Source: Sipunculus nudus (Eukaryota; Annelida; Sipuncula; Golfingiida; Sipunculidae). Taken from it: a stretch of DNA of 64,000 nt. This document shows, piece after piece, positions 61,997-64,000 of this stretch. The position numbers and the translations under genes are program-made. Location of the stretch: contig CM049311.1 of the NCBI GenBank assembly GCA_026874595.1, positions 70,850,453 through 70,914,452 on the forward strand, written 5' to 3'. The notes beneath the pieces were generated by a model, which worked only from the letters and a program-made list of their open reading frames with translations, did not search any database and was not told the DNA's origin. Position 1 is the stretch's first letter, and each line of letters opens with the position of its first letter.

Positions 61997-63164
61997 CTAG
62001 ATGTGTCGAAACAACACGAATGCCCCCCCCTGGGGCAAATTAGAAACATTTGTTAAATTTTGAAAAAATTTTTAAGTTCAGGAGGTGTCATATGGTCAAA
62101 AGTAGGTCAACAAGGGCAAAATGCAAACTCGATCTGTTACGGGTCATTATCAAGCAACACACCAAAAATCAGGCCAGTATCTGCAGACACTGTGAAAAAA
62201 GTCCATACATGTGCATTTTCCATAAAAATTTCTGTCTTTCATGAAATTTTCTATGTTTAGGAACCGTAAAACAATCAAAAGTAGGTCAACCCGGATGAAA
62301 CGCGACTCAATCTGTATCTGTCATTATCTGCCCACACATAAAAAATCAGGGTGGTATCTGCAGGCATTGAGGAAAAAAAGTCTGTACATATGCATTTGTT
62401 ATGAAAATTTCTATTTTTCATGAAACTTTTTATGTTCAGGAGCAGTCAAATGGTCAAAAGTGATCAACTGAGACAAAACAAGAACTTGATGTGTGACTGG
62501 TCATTATCTGCCTACACCAAAAATCAGGCCCGTATCTGCAGCCATTGCGAAAAAAAAGTCTGTACTTGTGCACTTTTTTATTAAATTTTCTATGTTAGAG
62601 CACTGTCAAACGGTCAAAAGTAGGTCAACTGGAACAAAACATGAACTCGATCTGAAACTGGTCATTATCTGGCCACACACCAAAAATCAGGCCAATATCT
62701 GCAGGTATTGCAAAAAAAGTCAGTACATGTGTATTTGTCATGAAAATTTATATTTTTCATGAAATTTTCTAAGTTAAGGAGCCATAAAAGGTACAAAAGT
62801 CGGTCAACTGGGACGAAACGCGAACTCGATCTGTAACTGGTCAATATCTGCCCACACACCAAAAATCAGGCCAATATCTGCAGGCACTGCGAAAAAAAGT
62901 CCGTACATGTGTATTTGTCATGAAAATTTATATTTTTCATGAAATTTTCTAAGTTAAGGAGCCGTAAAACGGTCAAAAGTAGATCAACTGGGACGAAACG
63001 AGACCTCGATCTGTAACTGGTCATTATATGCCCACACACAAAAAATCAGGCCAATATCTGCAGGCATTGCGAAAAAAAATGCCGTACAACTGTTTATTTC
63101 GGAATGACGGAAGGACGGACATGGGTAAAACTATATGCCCTGGCCACTTTGTGGCGGGGGAATA
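61997..63164 (+). mobile_element. Family-E element with six tandem core repeats
   Basis: The probable start CTAGATGTGTCGAAACAAC is followed by TGCCCCCCCC. The end is GGCCAC-TTT-GTGGC (short hairpin), then GGGGGAATAA. The C-rich left and G-rich right words are mutual inverses. The core consists of about six units, with a GAAATTTTCT-type landmark at 62062, 62243, 62422, 62582, 62761 and 62941 (spacing 160-181 bp). Each carries GGTCAAAAGTAGGTCAAC, AACTCGATCTGTAACTGGTC and CAAAAATCAGGCCAATATCT words. A short ACGG-type tract (GACGGAAGGACGGAC) precedes the end. The several 60-90-codon frames inside are by-products of the repeat. The plan (left flank, tandem core, ACGG, hairpin) fits pearl/CvA-like bivalve elements. 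Confidence 0.75.
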
Positions 63165-63168
63165 AAAA

Positions 63169-63376
63169 CAAAGACCCATGGGTCAAAGCGCTCAGCTGAA
63201 TTAAGTAAAAGCTTAGTGAATGCTAAATGGGTGTTTTTCTGTTATTATATTTTTTTTTTATATTTGCATTTGAAATAATGAGAGGAAATAGCCCTGCTAT
63301 TTGATAGTAGGAAAATACAAAATATTGACTGCTGAACTGAAACTGTGACATAACTGAAATTAAAAGAAAGAAAAAA
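63169..63376 (+). mobile_element. Family-A left-end fragment (A6)
   Basis: CAAAGACCCATGGGTCAAAG followed by GCGCTCAGCTGAA matches the left end of the A elements. It starts within a few bases of the end of element E and is cut off by copy A5 about 200 bp later. Confidence 0.5.
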
Positions 63377-64000
63377 CAAGGGACCCATGGGTCACTGTGC
63401 TCAGCTGAAGTTCAACTTGAAGGTAAAATTCTAAAATAATATCAAATGCAGATAAAGTGTAAGAGAAAGAGGTAATAAAGGCCATGGTTGGTTTATATGA
63501 TTGGTTTGTATTGATGAGCAAGAAATTGTTGCAATTAATATTTTGTGACCTGACCATGTGTTTTCTAATGTTGAAACTGAAGCATGTGAGCAGTTTGTGA
63601 ACAAATGATCTGTACTATTACCATGATCATAAGTTGGCTTTTTGAAGAACTGTTGACATTTCAGTAGTTTACACATTTGTTCAATTGAATCTATTTTTTT
63701 GTATAATATATATTATTAAATATATATGTATTTTTTTATGAAATGTATAGTTGGAATATAACTAATTAACAACATAAAACAGAGCAAACAAAGCCTGATC
63801 TCCAGTTCTGCTGAGGCAGGTAAATAAAGAACAAATGTTTGTATTAAATCCTCATTTTTTTATCACATCAATTTTATTTAATTTAAATTTATATTTCTAT
63901 ACATTTCCAATATAACATATATATCTGAATATAAGTTGATTCATAATTCTCAAATGCATTAATCATAAATCTCAATCTTGTCAGATAACACCACATCTTG
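63377..64000 (+). mobile_element. Family-A element, copy A5, running off the window
   Basis: CAAGGGACCCATGGGTCACT with GCTCAGCTGAAG at the left end, then collinear with A1 (32430 onward) through GGCCATGGTTGGTTTATATG, ATTTTGTGACCTGACCATG and GCAAACAAAGCCTGATCTC. The right end lies beyond the window. Close similarity to A1 suggests the same subfamily. Confidence 0.75.

Noticed and set aside
62050-62862. Several 60-90-codon frames on both strands
   Set aside because: They follow the repeat units of element E; similar products recur because the DNA repeats.

Overview
This is an AT-rich stretch of animal nuclear DNA with one convincing protein-coding gene in 64 kb. That gene is an intronless-looking class A G-protein-coupled receptor of the FMRFamide-receptor type (ATG at 29247, stop at 30582-30584). 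The sparse gene content, microsatellites, layered transposons and AATAAA-type gene end rule out a prokaryote or virus. The receptor type, plus many non-autonomous elements with tandem-repeat cores, ACGG microsatellites and hairpin ends (an architecture known from bivalve pearl/CvA-like elements), suggest a lophotrochozoan, most likely a marine mollusc. The species assignment is inference.

Layout. 1-15.6 kb is mostly unique-looking AT-rich DNA with an exact 21-copy array of a 43-bp unit (2250-3150), a pyrimidine-rich degenerate repeat (4570-5522) and a small hAT-like element (12162-12711). 15672-17845 is a 2.17-kb foldback element with very long, nearly identical terminal inverted repeats built from the palindrome CTCGCCTAGGCGAG. 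18-29 kb holds two small pogo-like MITEs, a clean 900-bp hAT-type element with an exact 8-bp target duplication (23307-24206), a 5-copy 56-bp array and a TA microsatellite. The receptor gene follows at 29.2-30.6 kb.

From 32.4 kb to the end the window is dominated by related repeat families, named here A to G. Family A (32430, 39637, 47760, 46417, 63169, 63377) starts CAAGGGACC and ends in a GCTCAG/CTGAGC hairpin followed by A residues, with an ACGG tract just before the hairpin. B, C, D and E share the plan of tandem core repeats, 3' hairpin and A-rich target, but have other sequences. At 46.4-51.7 kb three elements are nested: an A copy contains C, and C contains another A copy. The tandem repeats of C supply the uninterrupted site for the innermost insertion, so its ends can be read almost to the base. 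Five perfect copies of the 12-bp palindrome GGTGGCGCCACC recur inside the cores of three otherwise different families.

No tRNA, rRNA or CRISPR was identified, and no transposase or replicase gene was seen, so all the elements look non-autonomous. Apart from the receptor, the open reading frames are short and mostly fall in repeats or low-complexity DNA.
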